This document shows, piece after piece, positions 1 to 12,200 of a stretch of 64,000 nucleotides of DNA. This stretch comes from Euryodendron excelsum (taxonomy: Eukaryota; Streptophyta; Magnoliopsida; Ericales; Pentaphylacaceae), in assembly GCA_033060915.1 (NCBI GenBank), contig CM065378.1, positions 4,025,001-4,089,000 of the forward strand, in the 5' to 3' direction. A program made the position numbers and the translations under genes. Below the pieces are notes generated by a model. That model was not told the origin of the DNA. It was given only the letters and a program-made list of their open reading frames with translations, and did not search any database. Positions within the stretch are counted from its first letter, which is position 1. Each line of letters starts with the position of its first letter.

Positions 1-480
1 GATCTTCTATTTGAACGAAAACCTGCCCAATTAGCATCTGTAAAGCCTTGTAGATTAACGTGCTCATTTGACTTATACAACCACCCAAATCTTGGAGCTC
101 ACTTAAGGTATTGGATAATCTGAACAACATCACAATGCGGTACCGGACATGTGTCCATAGATTGATACACTAACTATATATAATATAGCAGGCTGTGTGA
201 TGGTGATAGTTCGACTTCCCAACTAGACAATGATGTCACTTAAGATCTCGAAATAGCTCTTGTTTTGCCTGTCATAAATTTATGATTAGGAACCATAGGG
301 GAATCAACTGATTGATAACCCAGGAGACATATTCATCCTAACAAATCAAGTACATATTTCCTCTGTGATAAGCTAATGCTCATTGTAGATCTACAAGGAA
401 ATCATTGTTTGCCATATTTCAATACTAAGGAAATATCGAAGTTTGCACATTAGTATGCAACCAATCTTTTAAAAGTTTAT
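1..480 (-). mobile_element. Decayed Ty1/copia reverse transcriptase/RNase H fragment
   Basis: On the minus strand, 480 down to 1 reads as broken copia pol. Visible blocks are LKYFLSIEIW, SQRKYVLDLLG, CLLGYQSVDSPMVPNHK, HCDVVQIIQYLK and NEHVNLQGFTDANWAG. Frames are interrupted by stops and indels. The fragment enters the window at base 1, so its 3' end lies outside. No LTR or target-site duplication can be assigned. Confidence 0.85.
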
Positions 481-669
481 CAATTTAGCAATACCCACAA
501 TCATTTCAAGTAATCATCACGCTGCAAGAATAAAACATCTGAATCCGTGCATCCATGCATCGGCCAAAATCAAGTATTGCCTCAAAATTTCTCAAACCAT
601 CTATGTACGAAAAATTTGAAACAAAGTAAACAACTTAGAACAAACTTCTAAAAAGAATATCCATGTAGC
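481..669. other. No recognisable feature
   Basis: AT-rich sequence between two retroelement fragments. I see no coding or repeat signal. Confidence 0.5.
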
Positions 670-955
670 GCCTCATGCTACCGTGTGGATTTTTGAGGGT
701 GAGCGTAATTGTAGGACTTTTGATGGGGTTGAAACAGCTTTTGAAGTTAAAAAGTAGATTAGCCTTGCTTTTGTATGGCTGGTTCATGGATGGCAGTGAT
801 CCTTCTTTGAATCAGTTTTTGGACTTTAAGAGTCTTTTGAGTAATGTCTGATGTATAGAGGGTCTTGGTTTTTGTTTTGACCCCATTTTGGATATAGGCG
901 GTACCCCCTTGGTACCGCTTATTTATATAGTCTAGTCTTGTCAAAAAATAATTCT
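670..955 (+). mobile_element. 3' fragment of a LINE (non-LTR retrotransposon)
   Basis: The plus-strand frame reads IFEGERNCRTFDGVETAFEV and then a broken LVHGW stretch. This resembles the end of the plant LINE reverse-transcriptase ORF (the usual W-x-ERN-x-R-x-F-D motif). It is followed by a 3'UTR-like tail ending in an A-rich stretch near 945-955. It is a short relic with stops. Confidence 0.5.
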
Positions 956-1346
956 TCTGCTATGGTCCTTGTCATTCTTTGGTCCTTTTTTGTTTTTTCC
1001 CCTTCTATTTTTTTTGCTCATTACAAGTTATTGTTTTCTGCTCATATTTTAATCACCTAATGGCGCTGCTCAGTTTGTTATCCTTTTACATGTATCTTCT
1101 CCATGCTCTCTGATCTCATTATTGTGGAAGCCTTCCACTAAACATCATCATCTGATTTGGTTTTTTTTTTTTTTCCTTCTTCTTTTTCACGTCCCTTTTT
1201 TTGATGGACTCAGACTGCAGCATATATCATTGCTGAGTTTATTGCTACCCCTAGAAGTTCCCTTTCTATTTGATTTTGACACTCATAATATAGAACTAAT
1301 GGTGCATATCTAAATTTGAGTCACACCATAATTTAATGGCCAACAG

Positions 1347-1544
1347 TGTGTAGTCCATCTATGTTTCTTTCCTTCTTAGCCACTTGGGGAGTAAGTGTTT
1401 TGGTGTTTCTTCTATTTTGGGTGTGTGTGCGCCTCCGGGCCGTGTAATGAGTTTCTTTGTAATATCTTAAATTTTTGGTAATAAAAAGCAATCTTACCAA
1501 AAAAAAAAAAAGAAAAAGAAAAGAAAAAACTGTGTAGTCCATCT
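1347..1544 (+). mobile_element. Short 5'-truncated LINE-like insertion with 14-bp target-site duplication
   Basis: The 14-mer TGTGTAGTCCATCT occurs at 1347-1360 and again at 1531-1544. Between them are 170 bp that end in ggtaataaaaagcaatc followed by a long A-rich tail (1499-1530). Direct repeats plus a poly(A) tail are the signature of target-primed reverse transcription. The body matches plant LINE 3' ends in style. It is too short to show coding sequence. Confidence 0.75.
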
Positions 1545-3080
1545 TTTCTTGTGTGTTATTTTCCTGTGAGCAGGAAGTTTTCTTTGGCACTGGTCTACAA
1601 GGTTTCATGGACCTTTTATGCCATGAATGCAAGTGAGTTGGCAAAAGAAGATTTTTGCAGCTGAACCCAAATGTTGAGATGATGCTTGGTGGAGTTAAAA
1701 TTATATCGGGATCATGTTCCAGATTTGAAAATGTAAATGTCCAAAATTTTTCCCAAGTTGTTTATTAGTTTGTTAAATTTTGGGGACTAGGCATTTCTGT
1801 TTTGTTATTCAATCCTTTATTTTGTGATCACAAGAGCAATATTTGTTTTGGTTGAAAAACTAGTGATTGTTAGCTATTGTACTTAAAAGGTTTTGCTAGG
1901 GCTATTTAAAATTCTTCTATCTTTACAGATTGAAGATCTGTAAATATTGGAAGGAATCATGTAGAATTTTTTTCACTTGTGCCATTAATAAATGTGGCAT
2001 TGGTTGAATCAGATGAGAGAAAGTTGTTCAATGGTTTGGCTGCTGCAACGCAGACCAACTAATGACCAGTGCAGGAGTGATCTCATCAAATTTGAAGGTT
2101 CCAAAGAGTAGGACAGGCTGAAAGGTATCTGGATTGAGGCTATGAGAAAGATCCCAACTGTCTTGGATTTAGCTGAGGTTATGGCTTTCAAAAGAGTGGA
2201 CTAGAGTAGATGGATCCTTGTCATTGAACTTGACCCCAAGAAGTTTTGATAAAAACATTAGACGGATGCCAGAAACAAATATGATGAAGGTTACATGATT
2301 TACGTCGTCTGTTTGCTCAGGCTTTTTCTCCTTCAAAGATAACAAATGGGGCTCAGAGAACATAAATTGCATTATATTTCTATGAAGTGACTTGAACGAA
2401 CATTTGTTTGATATGCATCTGTTAGAAATTTTACACACACGAGCACACATATAAATATATATACTGTTTTATTCTTGAGCATGCTAGCATGCGTGTGTAT
2501 GGGTGGGCAGGTGTTTTTTGCTTTTAAATTTTTCGAGATGGTATTCCTTTTTCGGAGATCATAATGTTGAGTTTTGAATAACTATGACAGAAGAACTATT
2601 AAACAAATTGTGGTATAAGTTCCTTAAGGCCAACTAAATGGATCTTCTTCTCAGTGCATATGTGTAGTTGGCCACCTGTTGTTTTGGTCATCTATCGAGA
2701 TCAAGGGAGATCCCCTCTTCAGATTCCTAGGACTGTATAGCTCTATGTAACTTAGAACGAGGATTGTTCTAGTACGAGGAGCGGATTCGAGAATGCGATA
2801 CCAATATACGACATGCTCTAATGGGGGTAAACTTGTATAGATCACATTATTAGAATCTAAGGTGCTTCTAAACATGGGAACAATTTTCTTTTAACAATAA
2901 GATATCCAATAAAATAGTAAGAACGTATTTATATGATCATTATGGCCCATGTTTTTACATTTTGTCATGGAAAAACCCCACTTCCTCTATATATTAGTTC
3001 ATTTATAATTTATTTTCTCCTCCAAAGGAAAATTTTAGGGAAATAGATATATAAAAATTTTGGGATCGCTTTGAATTGCT
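1545..3080. other. AT-rich sequence without a supported gene
   Basis: Only short ORFs with no recognisable similarity. It is presumed intron or upstream sequence of THO2. Confidence 0.5.
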
Positions 3081-3850
3081 AAAATTCACTGTTTTGGAAT
3101 GAAAGTGTACCATGTTGTGGAACATATCACTATGGTATTAACATTTTTGGTGGCATTGGTACAAATTAAGGATGGCAATAGGGCGGGTTTGGGTAAGAGG
3201 AGGGGTTACCATGGTGGGGCGAAGATGGGATAGAGTCCCAAGCAAGTACTAATTTTTAGTATCTATAGCGCGACTGTATCTAAGATAAGAAAGAGATAAT
3301 AGAACAGCTCTATCCTCAAATCGTCTTTTCTTGTAACTGATTTTAGACTTCTTGTATTCTTATTCTCAGCTCAATATCCTCGCCCCGCCTCCTTTATGTT
3401 AGTAAATAATTTTTTTAAACACACTGTGGGCAAAGCAAAGACCATAATTACATAAATAAAGAAAAAAATCACACTATTTATATTCTAATATATATTTATA
3501 TATAAATATATATATATAGAGCATAAACGGGGTGAGTTATTGCATCTTGTTTCCAAACCCGACCTAACCCCGATTTGTATCACCCCATACCCATCCCATT
3601 AGGGGCAGTGCGGGGAGCCGAGATATTGGATTGTTTTGTCATCTCTAGTACAAATACGACAATATGTCTATCATTGTAAATCGAGTCATATAGATTAAAC
3701 TAGAATTCACGGTTTTGGAATGAAAGTGTACCATGCTTTGGAACATGCGTTCCAAAACTTATATTGCTTGGGTATTAACAGTTTTGGTAACACTGGTACA
3801 AATTTGATGGTATTTCTGTCAATGTAAGTCAAGTCATGTAGATTACACTA
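3080..3850. repeat. Tandem duplication of a ~150-bp unit, first copy interrupted by a MITE
   Basis: The unit starting attcactgttttggaatg at about 3085 recurs as attcacggttttggaatg at about 3704. Both continue through gaaagtgtaccatg, a tggtacaaat block and a tgtaaatcgagtcat/tgtaagtcaagtcat block. Copy 1 is split by the element at 3167-3647; copy 2 is not. Confidence 0.8.
3167..3647. mobile_element. hAT-type MITE with 8-bp target-site duplication
   Basis: The 481-bp insertion is flanked by GTACAAAT at 3159-3166 and 3648-3655. The ends are TAAGGATGGCAA and, on the opposite strand, TAGAGATGACAA, imperfect terminal inverted repeats. Internal sequence is the GGGCGGGTTTGGG type common in plant nonautonomous repeats. 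The 8-bp duplication is typical of hAT transposition. There is no transposase. Confidence 0.75.
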
Positions 3851-6173
3851 AAATTGTTTTGAGGAGATGTATTCTTGGCTTCATTGTTCAAATCATATGT
3901 TGTGTCTAATAATCCCCTTCTCATGTCCTTTCTTAGTACCCTAATAGATGTGCCTTTTACCCTTCCTTCAAAATGGTGTCTGCAAGGAACATCATCCCCT
4001 TTTTGTTAGCCGTTGATCGTGCATAGTATATACCATCTTATCTCACATAGTGCCCTAGTCAGTGCTTCCTTTGGTTTCATATGAATGCAATTATTTCTCA
4101 TACTTCTTTCTGATCACCAATTTCCATCGCAAAACCTTTACATGAAATACTCATACATATATTGTGTCTTGGTTTTCCATCACAATTGACTCGTGTCCTA
4201 TAATCATCTTATGGAAGTTTTCTTTCGACTTCTATGTTATATTGTTCACACCCCTTTCAAAAGTACCCCAATACTAATTTTTTTTTTTTTTCTTCGTCTA
4301 GTTCTATAGGCTTCATCCTCTTGATTCTTTACTTCCTTATCGATGACTGAATGAAAACAATGGACACACAAAGAAGAAAGGAGTAGCCTTCAATCAATCT
4401 TGTTGCGTTCTCTATTTGAAAACTTGCTTTCATCTCTCCTTGAGTTGTCATGGTAGCTGTAATTTTTCACAAATGTTATTTACTCTTTTTTTCTTTTCTT
4501 TTCTTTTTTCCTTCAGGGAAACCCATTGCATGTGCTTAAAAAAGGTAACAAAGACCATGGGAAGACCTTTCTTCTTTGACCCTTTCACCAGTCATAATTT
4601 GAATTGATTTTCTGACACTCTATTTACATTTTTTAGTTTTGGATGGCTTAATCGAAAGGGTTATTTCCATTCAATCAACACTTTGGTAGCCTTTAGTGTG
4701 TGGTTTAACAAATTAGTTACCATAAAAATGCCATGCCAGCCATACACTTCCTGATTTTAATTTGTGACGGGCAATGTTTTGAGTTTTTTAAATCAGAGCC
4801 TGGTGAAACATCCTAACCAAGATTATACCTGCTAATCCATTTTATACATGAAACTGTCGTCAACTCTATAATATTTAACGAAATGAACACCTTGTTGTGC
4901 TGCAGTGCTTTATTTGGAGATGGACAAACTTTCATTCTCCAGATGTAGTCCCACGGACGGCAAATACAATTCCCATGGAGCCAAAAAGGCGAAAATATAA
5001 ATCATTTATGTTAATTTATTGGACAATCATCTGGGATTTCCCACATATTGCACAATCCAGTGTACTAATAACTACGTGGTTGAAGAATCCTCCTATCTTT
5101 TACTAGATACAACTTTGCTACATCACTGTTAGCACTTTGCTGGAGCTTTGAGAACTTACACAATTTAAGAGAGACAATGAGATGATGTACTGGTGACGTA
5201 ACTAGGTCATGAGTTTCCTAATTCTACAAAAATGCATTAATAGTTATCATTATATCAAAAGCAGTAAAGAAATCCTTAAACATGATTTAAATTTCATGAC
5301 TAGGTTGAGTGGGTTCAGGGACCAACCCAATGTCAATTGACTTGCCAGATCTGGATGGGATTTTCTAGCTCGAAAAATTGCTATTCCATTAGGATTGAGG
5401 AATTTCTCTGGTTTCATATCATTTTACTTATGAATTCCTGTACTGCTCTATGGATGACTTGTCAAAATAAAAAGAAATATTGAACAAGGATCTAGATGTC
5501 TACCTACAAGGGTTGATTGTAATGTTTTGGCCACATTGTTTTTATTATAGTAAATATTTAACGTTCTTTTAATTCCTTATCTATTAAATTCTTTATCTGC
5601 TTTTTTTAACATCTGTAGGATCTATTCTTTGTTGTACTAAATATGTGAAGGCTTTTTATGAAAGTTTCCTGTTAAAATTTTATTATTTCATTTTTTTTTC
5701 TCTGTCTATCTATTTTTTTTATGCATGCTATATGCATCAAAGTATATAGTGATTGCCTTGCTGATTCCTATAGTTCCGAGCATTGGACTGTTGTTCTGTC
5801 TGGAATGATTTATTTTCCCGTCATGAACTTGCGTCCTCTCTATTTAAACAAGTCAATCGTGTTTTTTTTTTAAATGTATATTTATAAGGTACTCCTCCAA
5901 GTTGATGCGTAACATTGCATCATCCACCAGAGAATTTAAGGATTCCTTTATTGACTATTGGAATAGTACAATAATATTTTATACCGTATTGTTCTGGTGA
6001 TGTAATGACAATGGGACAATTTTCTTTTTCCCTCTTTTTCTGTTTGCTTGCTGCATTATTGATTGATAACATACTTTTTGTTCAAGATGCAATGTGAATG
6101 TAGAACTTCTGAAAAAAAGACTAGTAATGATTACTTCCTTGGAAATTACTAAAAACATTGGCATTATTTGTAG
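3851..6173. other. AT-rich sequence, presumed THO2 intron
   Basis: I looked for the exon that should precede KKYPSMEL (plant THO2 has a WLQSLASFWGHL-type segment there) and did not find it. No transposon ends were recognised. Confidence 0.5.
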
Positions 6174-6270
6174 GTGCAAGAAATACCCATCAATGGAACT
6201 GAGGGGTCTTTTCCAATATCTTGTGAATCAGTTGAAAAAAGGGAATGGAATTGAACTTGTTCTCCTACAG
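6174..6270 (+). CDS. THO2: THO2 exon a (first in window)
   Basis: The acceptor is ttatttgtag and the donor gtactttcag. It encodes [19 protein letters not shown] and onwards to LVLLQ, one of the most conserved stretches of plant THO2. The leading G completes a codon from an exon outside the recognised sequence. Confidence 0.93.
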
Positions 6271-9200
6271 GTACTTTCAGATATTAAACTTATTTATGAG
6301 GGTCTTATATGCCCATACTTAATGATTTGAACTTGTGTGTTTGGAATAGGAGCTTATCCAGCAAATGGCAAATGTCCAATACACAGAGAACATGACTGAG
6401 GAACAGTTGGATGCCATGGCAGGGAGTGACATTCTCCGGTATCAGGCTACTTCTTTTGGGATAACCCGAAACAACAAGGTGCGTTAGAAAGTTTTGAGTG
6501 TGTCTATTGTTGGTGATCTAGTTTTTAAAGCAATTTAATCATTCATAAGTTGTACAAAGATATTATGTGTACAGAAGATAATCGGCTCTTAGTTTTTACG
6601 ATTCAAACCCTGCAATGCAGATTGGAGCTTAATCTGAACACTTTGATTCATAACTTCAACCGTGAAACTATTGTTTTATTGTGATTCTTATCATTAACAA
6701 TTTGAACCCTAATTTCCACTAAATTACTCAATTTTGTTGAAACCAAGCTATGTCTTAGGTGAAGATAAGAACTTTTGCTTTTCTAGTTGTAATTTTTTCT
6801 TTTAAAGAATACTCTTTCGAGATACAGTTCCATTGTTTAATTTCTTTTTTTAATATAAAAACAATCGTAGTGAACCACTTCTGTGACTTAAAGCTGAGGT
6901 AGTGTTTTTGAGTGGTGAGAAATATGAATTGATATTTGTGTTTTATAACCCAAAGAATAAAGCATGCAAACACTTTCTGACATTTAAGCACCTGTTAGCA
7001 TACTTGGGGAGCCATTGCTTGGTGCAATGGTAAAAGCTTGGTTGTTATACTGAGAATGTGGGTTCAAGCGTTCAACCCCAACACGGCCCCCAAAACAAAA
7101 AAAAAAAAGAGGAGGAAAAGAAAGGATAAACACTAGGTGATAATTTTCTGAAACTAAATTGATTATGGGTCGATGAACTCCACATGCGTACATACTTGCC
7201 TCTTGTATTTAATTGAATGAAGTCATAGTTTGTTTCCATTTTGTTTTTGTTTTTTGGCTGATGTTTGAGATTAAGGAAACTGTTAAATGGACGGTTGTCA
7301 TATCTTTCATACATGATATGATATTGCATGCCATGATCTTTTCTTTTTTTTTAATTTTTTAAGGTTATAAGGGTAATATTACCTATGTTTTTCACTTTTT
7401 TGTAATTTTCTAAGAAAAATAACTACAAAGACGCCTTTTTTCCCCCTTCTGTTTTAGATATTTGTTTTGAAAGTAAAGGACTATATTGATGTTTCAAAAG
7501 GTCAAAAAGATAATAATGTTGAGAGGGGCATTCAGGCACCGCCTTTTTGCTTTCTCCAGTTTTTATGGAAAGAGTGCACGCCATTGGAATGATGTCAATT
7601 TTATTTATCTCCTCCACTTTAGTGGGAGTATAACTTCTGTTTTTCAAATTTTTAAGGCACAGAGGATTTACTAAGGGATGGCATGCTTTGTCAAAGTCTT
7701 GAGATGTTAACATGTAACTGTCCTTTCAGGCATTGATCAAATCCACTAACAGACTAAGGGACTCGTTGCTTCCAAAGGAGGAACCGAAGTTAGCAATTCC
7801 ACTACTATTGCTTCTTGCCCAACATCGTTCTGTGTAAGCTGTGCACCATATTCCTTACAAAGTTCCTTGAAATATCATCTGCTATGACTGGTGCAAATAA
7901 AAGCATATTTCTGTTAAATTTGAGTTCCATATGAGAAATCATTATCATGTTGACCAGTTTGAAGGTATTTACACAACTTAGTTTTGTGGATTATTTAGGC
8001 TTGCCTGTATCTTAATTAAGTCTATTATCTTGAACCTGGACTCTACTAATTCGAGATAGGTTTATCAAGTGATAGGGTTGGATACTTTGCCAACTCTTGT
8101 TGACTTCCACGTAAAACATGTTAATGTAATACAGTGAGTTGCGCATTATCTAATTGCTATCCTTTACAGGGTCGTCATAAATGCCGATGTGCCTCACATT
8201 AAGATGGTTAGTGAGCAGTTTGATAGATGCCATGGAACCCTTCTTCAGTATGTGGAGTTCCTGTGTAGTGCAGTCACGCCAACAACAGCTTATGCTCAGC
8301 TGATTCCACCTCTTGATGATCTTGTACACCTTCACCACCTTGATCCTGAGGTCTCTCTCTATCTGAGCCTTTGGAGTCCTTTATACTAGCTTCTTATCTC
8401 GTGTTTGTCTGGATTTAATCTAGAGTCTTCACCATTATTCTTTGGTTCATTGTATTCCTATGTACTTTTATAGGGACTTCTCTGTCTTTTCTACAAACTT
8501 TCTAGTCATAATTGTATTATTTCGATGGAGTTTTGTAATGTGCTTCAACTCCCTTTTTATAATGTTGTTTTCTTCTTTCTGATACAGGTAGCCTTCTTAG
8601 TTTATAGGCCTGTAATGAGGCTCTTCAAGTGCCAGAGTAGTTCTGATGTCTTCTGGCCTTTAGATGATAGTGAAGCTCCAAAGATCTCAACTGCAGAAAA
8701 TGAGTCTGAACCCACAGATTCATCTGGCAAAATAGTTCTGGATCTTGGTCCTTCTCGGAAGCTGATGATGTAATTTTTCAGAGTTTATTCTTTTCAACTG
8801 CTTATATCGGTAGCATGTGTAGCTTGATATGAAAGTTTTAGTAGATATCTGTATATATCGACACTGATATACGAATTCATGTGTATATGTGGATAGTTCA
8901 CTAACTATTTTACCATGAATTTCTTACTCTGTTTAAAAGATTCTAAAATTCTTTCTGTTTCTGACTTCCTTTTAACTAGCCTTTTGTCTTGCTTTCAAAA
9001 AATTTACACTTTCCATGCAGGTGGTCAGATCTTCTTGATACTGTTAGATCAGTGCTACCTTCAAAAGCCTGGAATAGCCTTTCTCCAGATTTATATGCCA
9101 CTTTTTGGGGTCTTACACTCTATGATCTATATGTTCCTAGAAGTCGGTATGAGTATGAAATTGCCAAGCAACATGCTGCTCTTAAAGCTCTAGAAGAACT

Positions 9201-12200
9201 CTCTGATAATTCGAGCTCAGCAATCACTAAAAGGAAGAAAGACAAGGAAAGAATTCAAGAATCTTTGGATCGTCTTACTAGTGAACTCCAGAAGCATGAA
9301 GAAAATGTTTCATCTGTTCGCAGGCGGCTTGCTCATGAGAAGGATAAGTGGTTGAGTTCCTGCCCAGATACCTTGAAGATTAACATGGAGTTCCTCCAGC
9401 GCTGTATTTTTCCACGCTGCACTTTCAGTATGCCTGATGCTGTTTATTGTGCCATGTTCGTACATACTCTTCATTCTCTAGGAACACCGTTTTTCAATAC
9501 AGTCAACCACATTGATGTTCTGATATGTAAAACCTTACAACCGATGATATGCTGCTGCACTGAGTATGAAGTGGGTCGACTTGGGAGGTTTTTATATGAG
9601 ACATTGAAGATTGCTTACTACTGGAAGGTGAATGACCATTTTGTGCTGTTTTTAGTTGGTCTTGTCCAAAGTTTGTCCTTTTGCATGCTTGAAAGACAAT
9701 GATGTTTAGGTTGATAAAAGTGGTTGCCTGCTTGCGTGCTTTTTCGAAAGGTTGTTTGTGTTGACTGATGCATTGCTTGCAGAGTGATGAATTAATATAT
9801 GAACGTGAGTGTGGAAACATGCCAGGTTTTGCTGTGTATTATAGATATCCAAACAGCCAGCGTGTTACTTATAGTCAGTTTATTAAGGTGAGGTCATGGA
9901 CATTTTAAGTACTGAATATTTTGTTTGTTTTGAATTGCAAACTTCATGTAATTTATTCATTGTGTCATTTTATTTTGAGAACTTGGAAAATGCTGTTTAG
10001 ACTTGCTACTTTGTGCTTGTGGTTGTGGCAGTTAATTCTATATTAATCAGTGTTCTTATTATTGGCATTTTATCTTTGAAATATATTCTACCTCCTACAC
10101 TACCTTCTCTATATCCTTTGAAAGTCAAAAGGCCGAGGTTCCTTTTTGTCTTATTTTATACTTTCCTTTTATACCTTTTTTGGTGCCTATTTCTTCTACT
10201 GAGACACTATCCAATATGTAGTGTTGCTTCAGAAGTCATCTATAGTTTGCACCACTACTAGTCTGTAATGTTTTTTCACATTGATATTTTCTAGCAATGT
10301 GTCTGCAAAGCAGGCCAACTGAAAGACTTAGCATATATAAATTAGAAATTTCAAGAAAAGGAAAATGGTGGAATGGTGCTGGGTAGGCATAAAAGACGCA
10401 GTTCGTTGTAAAAGATGATGGGATGCTGCTTTGCGATTTTCTTTTTTTATTTTGGTAAGTGTTCTGTTACCAAAAAGGGGATATTATGAAAAAGTTCAAG
10501 AGACAGCCCCGAAAGCCATAAAAAGGGGAAAAAAAGATAACACGTGAAAACATAACGCTAGCCTAGCTAAAAAAGATCCACGTACAACCAAAATGGCTAG
10601 GCATTGAAGAAACATAAGAACCATTTAATATTCTCTCACAACCAAAACGTGTTTGGTGGTTTTCTCAAAGTGAACTCCTCCTTGGCGTAAAGTCTTTTCC
10701 TCTTGCTAGTTTAAAATTTTGAATCTTTTTCTCAAGTTTCTTTTTGCTCTCATCCCTAGAAGATGGAGATTTATCACTGTTCTCCATGGCCACACTTGAT
10801 TGAGTTGAGAAGTTAGGGGATGTTGAGGGGGCATTCGTTGTTTACAAAACTAATAATAATTTTAGCACTACCCATGTATAATAGATATAGAATACATCTA
10901 TTAGTTCTAGCCACGAAGAAAAATTATGATAATTATAACCAAACAATCACAATGATTATAGATAATTACAAACAAAAATAATAAGTAACAACAAATTTGT
11001 ATTTATTGGCAGGCATTGTATGTAAGATCTCAAATTCTTAGAAAGAAAAAACAAATTTAGGTGATTTATATGTCATTAGAAGAAAGGGAAAAAAAAAAGG
11101 CATATTGTACAAGTTGCTTTGGCAATTAGGTAGTTTTTAATTTTTGACCTCTCATGAACCATAAGAATTTCTATTAGTACTTTCTTCTTTCTTTATTGTG
11201 TAAGGTAATAAAGTTATTCTTCTTTGGCATTCCTTAGTTGTCTATTTGTTTTCTTCTTTTCTTTTTTACTTTTTCATTTTTTAACAAATAAAGAAAAAAA
11301 AAAGATTGAAAAGATTGTGAAGTCTAGTACCAAAAAAAAAAGAAAAAAAAAACAATAGTAGCAAGAACACCTAGAATATATGTTTAAGCCTCTGTATTCA
11401 TATAACTATAAAAATGCCATTATAAAATGTGCCTAAGCATGAAATATACATCAACTTCCCCTCAAATTGAGGCCATGTCAAGTTTTGTTTTCCTCAAAAA
11501 TCATATGTTGTGGATAAGTTACTCTACACTCTTGCTTATGTAAGGAATTTTAATCATTCCTGCCATCCAGGGGAGCAAGGTTCACAGTTGCGTATCCATT
11601 TTGGCAGATCCATAGACAGACATGGCTACTCTATCTTGATATATTTTTTTTTTTATTTTAACCATCAAAACGTGAAAATTATGAAGCACCTGTAACTGCA
11701 AATGTTGTACAATACTGTCTTCAAGTGATGATAAGGATGTTAACGACATATTGCGATATTTTTATAATCTTTTTTAGGTCTTTCTTCTTCTGTCTTTTAT
11801 CTTTGTTCTGTTTTTAAATGAATAATAGTCTCAGATTCTAGGCATTCTATTGTTGGATTTTTTATCATTTCAATTGATCCTGTTTTAGGCTTTTAAGGCT
11901 CTGAGAACTTCGGGTGGGTAAAGTCCAGCACCTTATGGGAGGTTTTTGCAGAACTGTTCCCGGATTTTGATGGCAATCGAAATTAACTTTGACATTTGCA
12001 TTTCTTTATTTTTCCTGCTGTATCATTGACCTTGTTGGCACATAATTTCCCATTTGTTTTGTTGGCAGTCAAGTGAGGCTTCACTCTAGGTGTAATTTCT
12101 ATGATATGTGGAAAACTGTTCATGGCACTCTTAAAACTATGTTTTAGATGGAAACTTTCTGCTGCAGTCTTCCTTTGAAATTGCAACCACTGATGTTTCA

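Noticed and set aside
2690..2800. ctagtacgag phrase resembling a large-subunit rRNA segment
   Set aside because: The surrounding bases do not follow rRNA and no longer match is visible.
4897..5106. 69-codon open frame after a tgctgcag acceptor-like site
   Set aside because: No resemblance to THO2 or any family I know, and no fitting donor; most likely chance in an intron.
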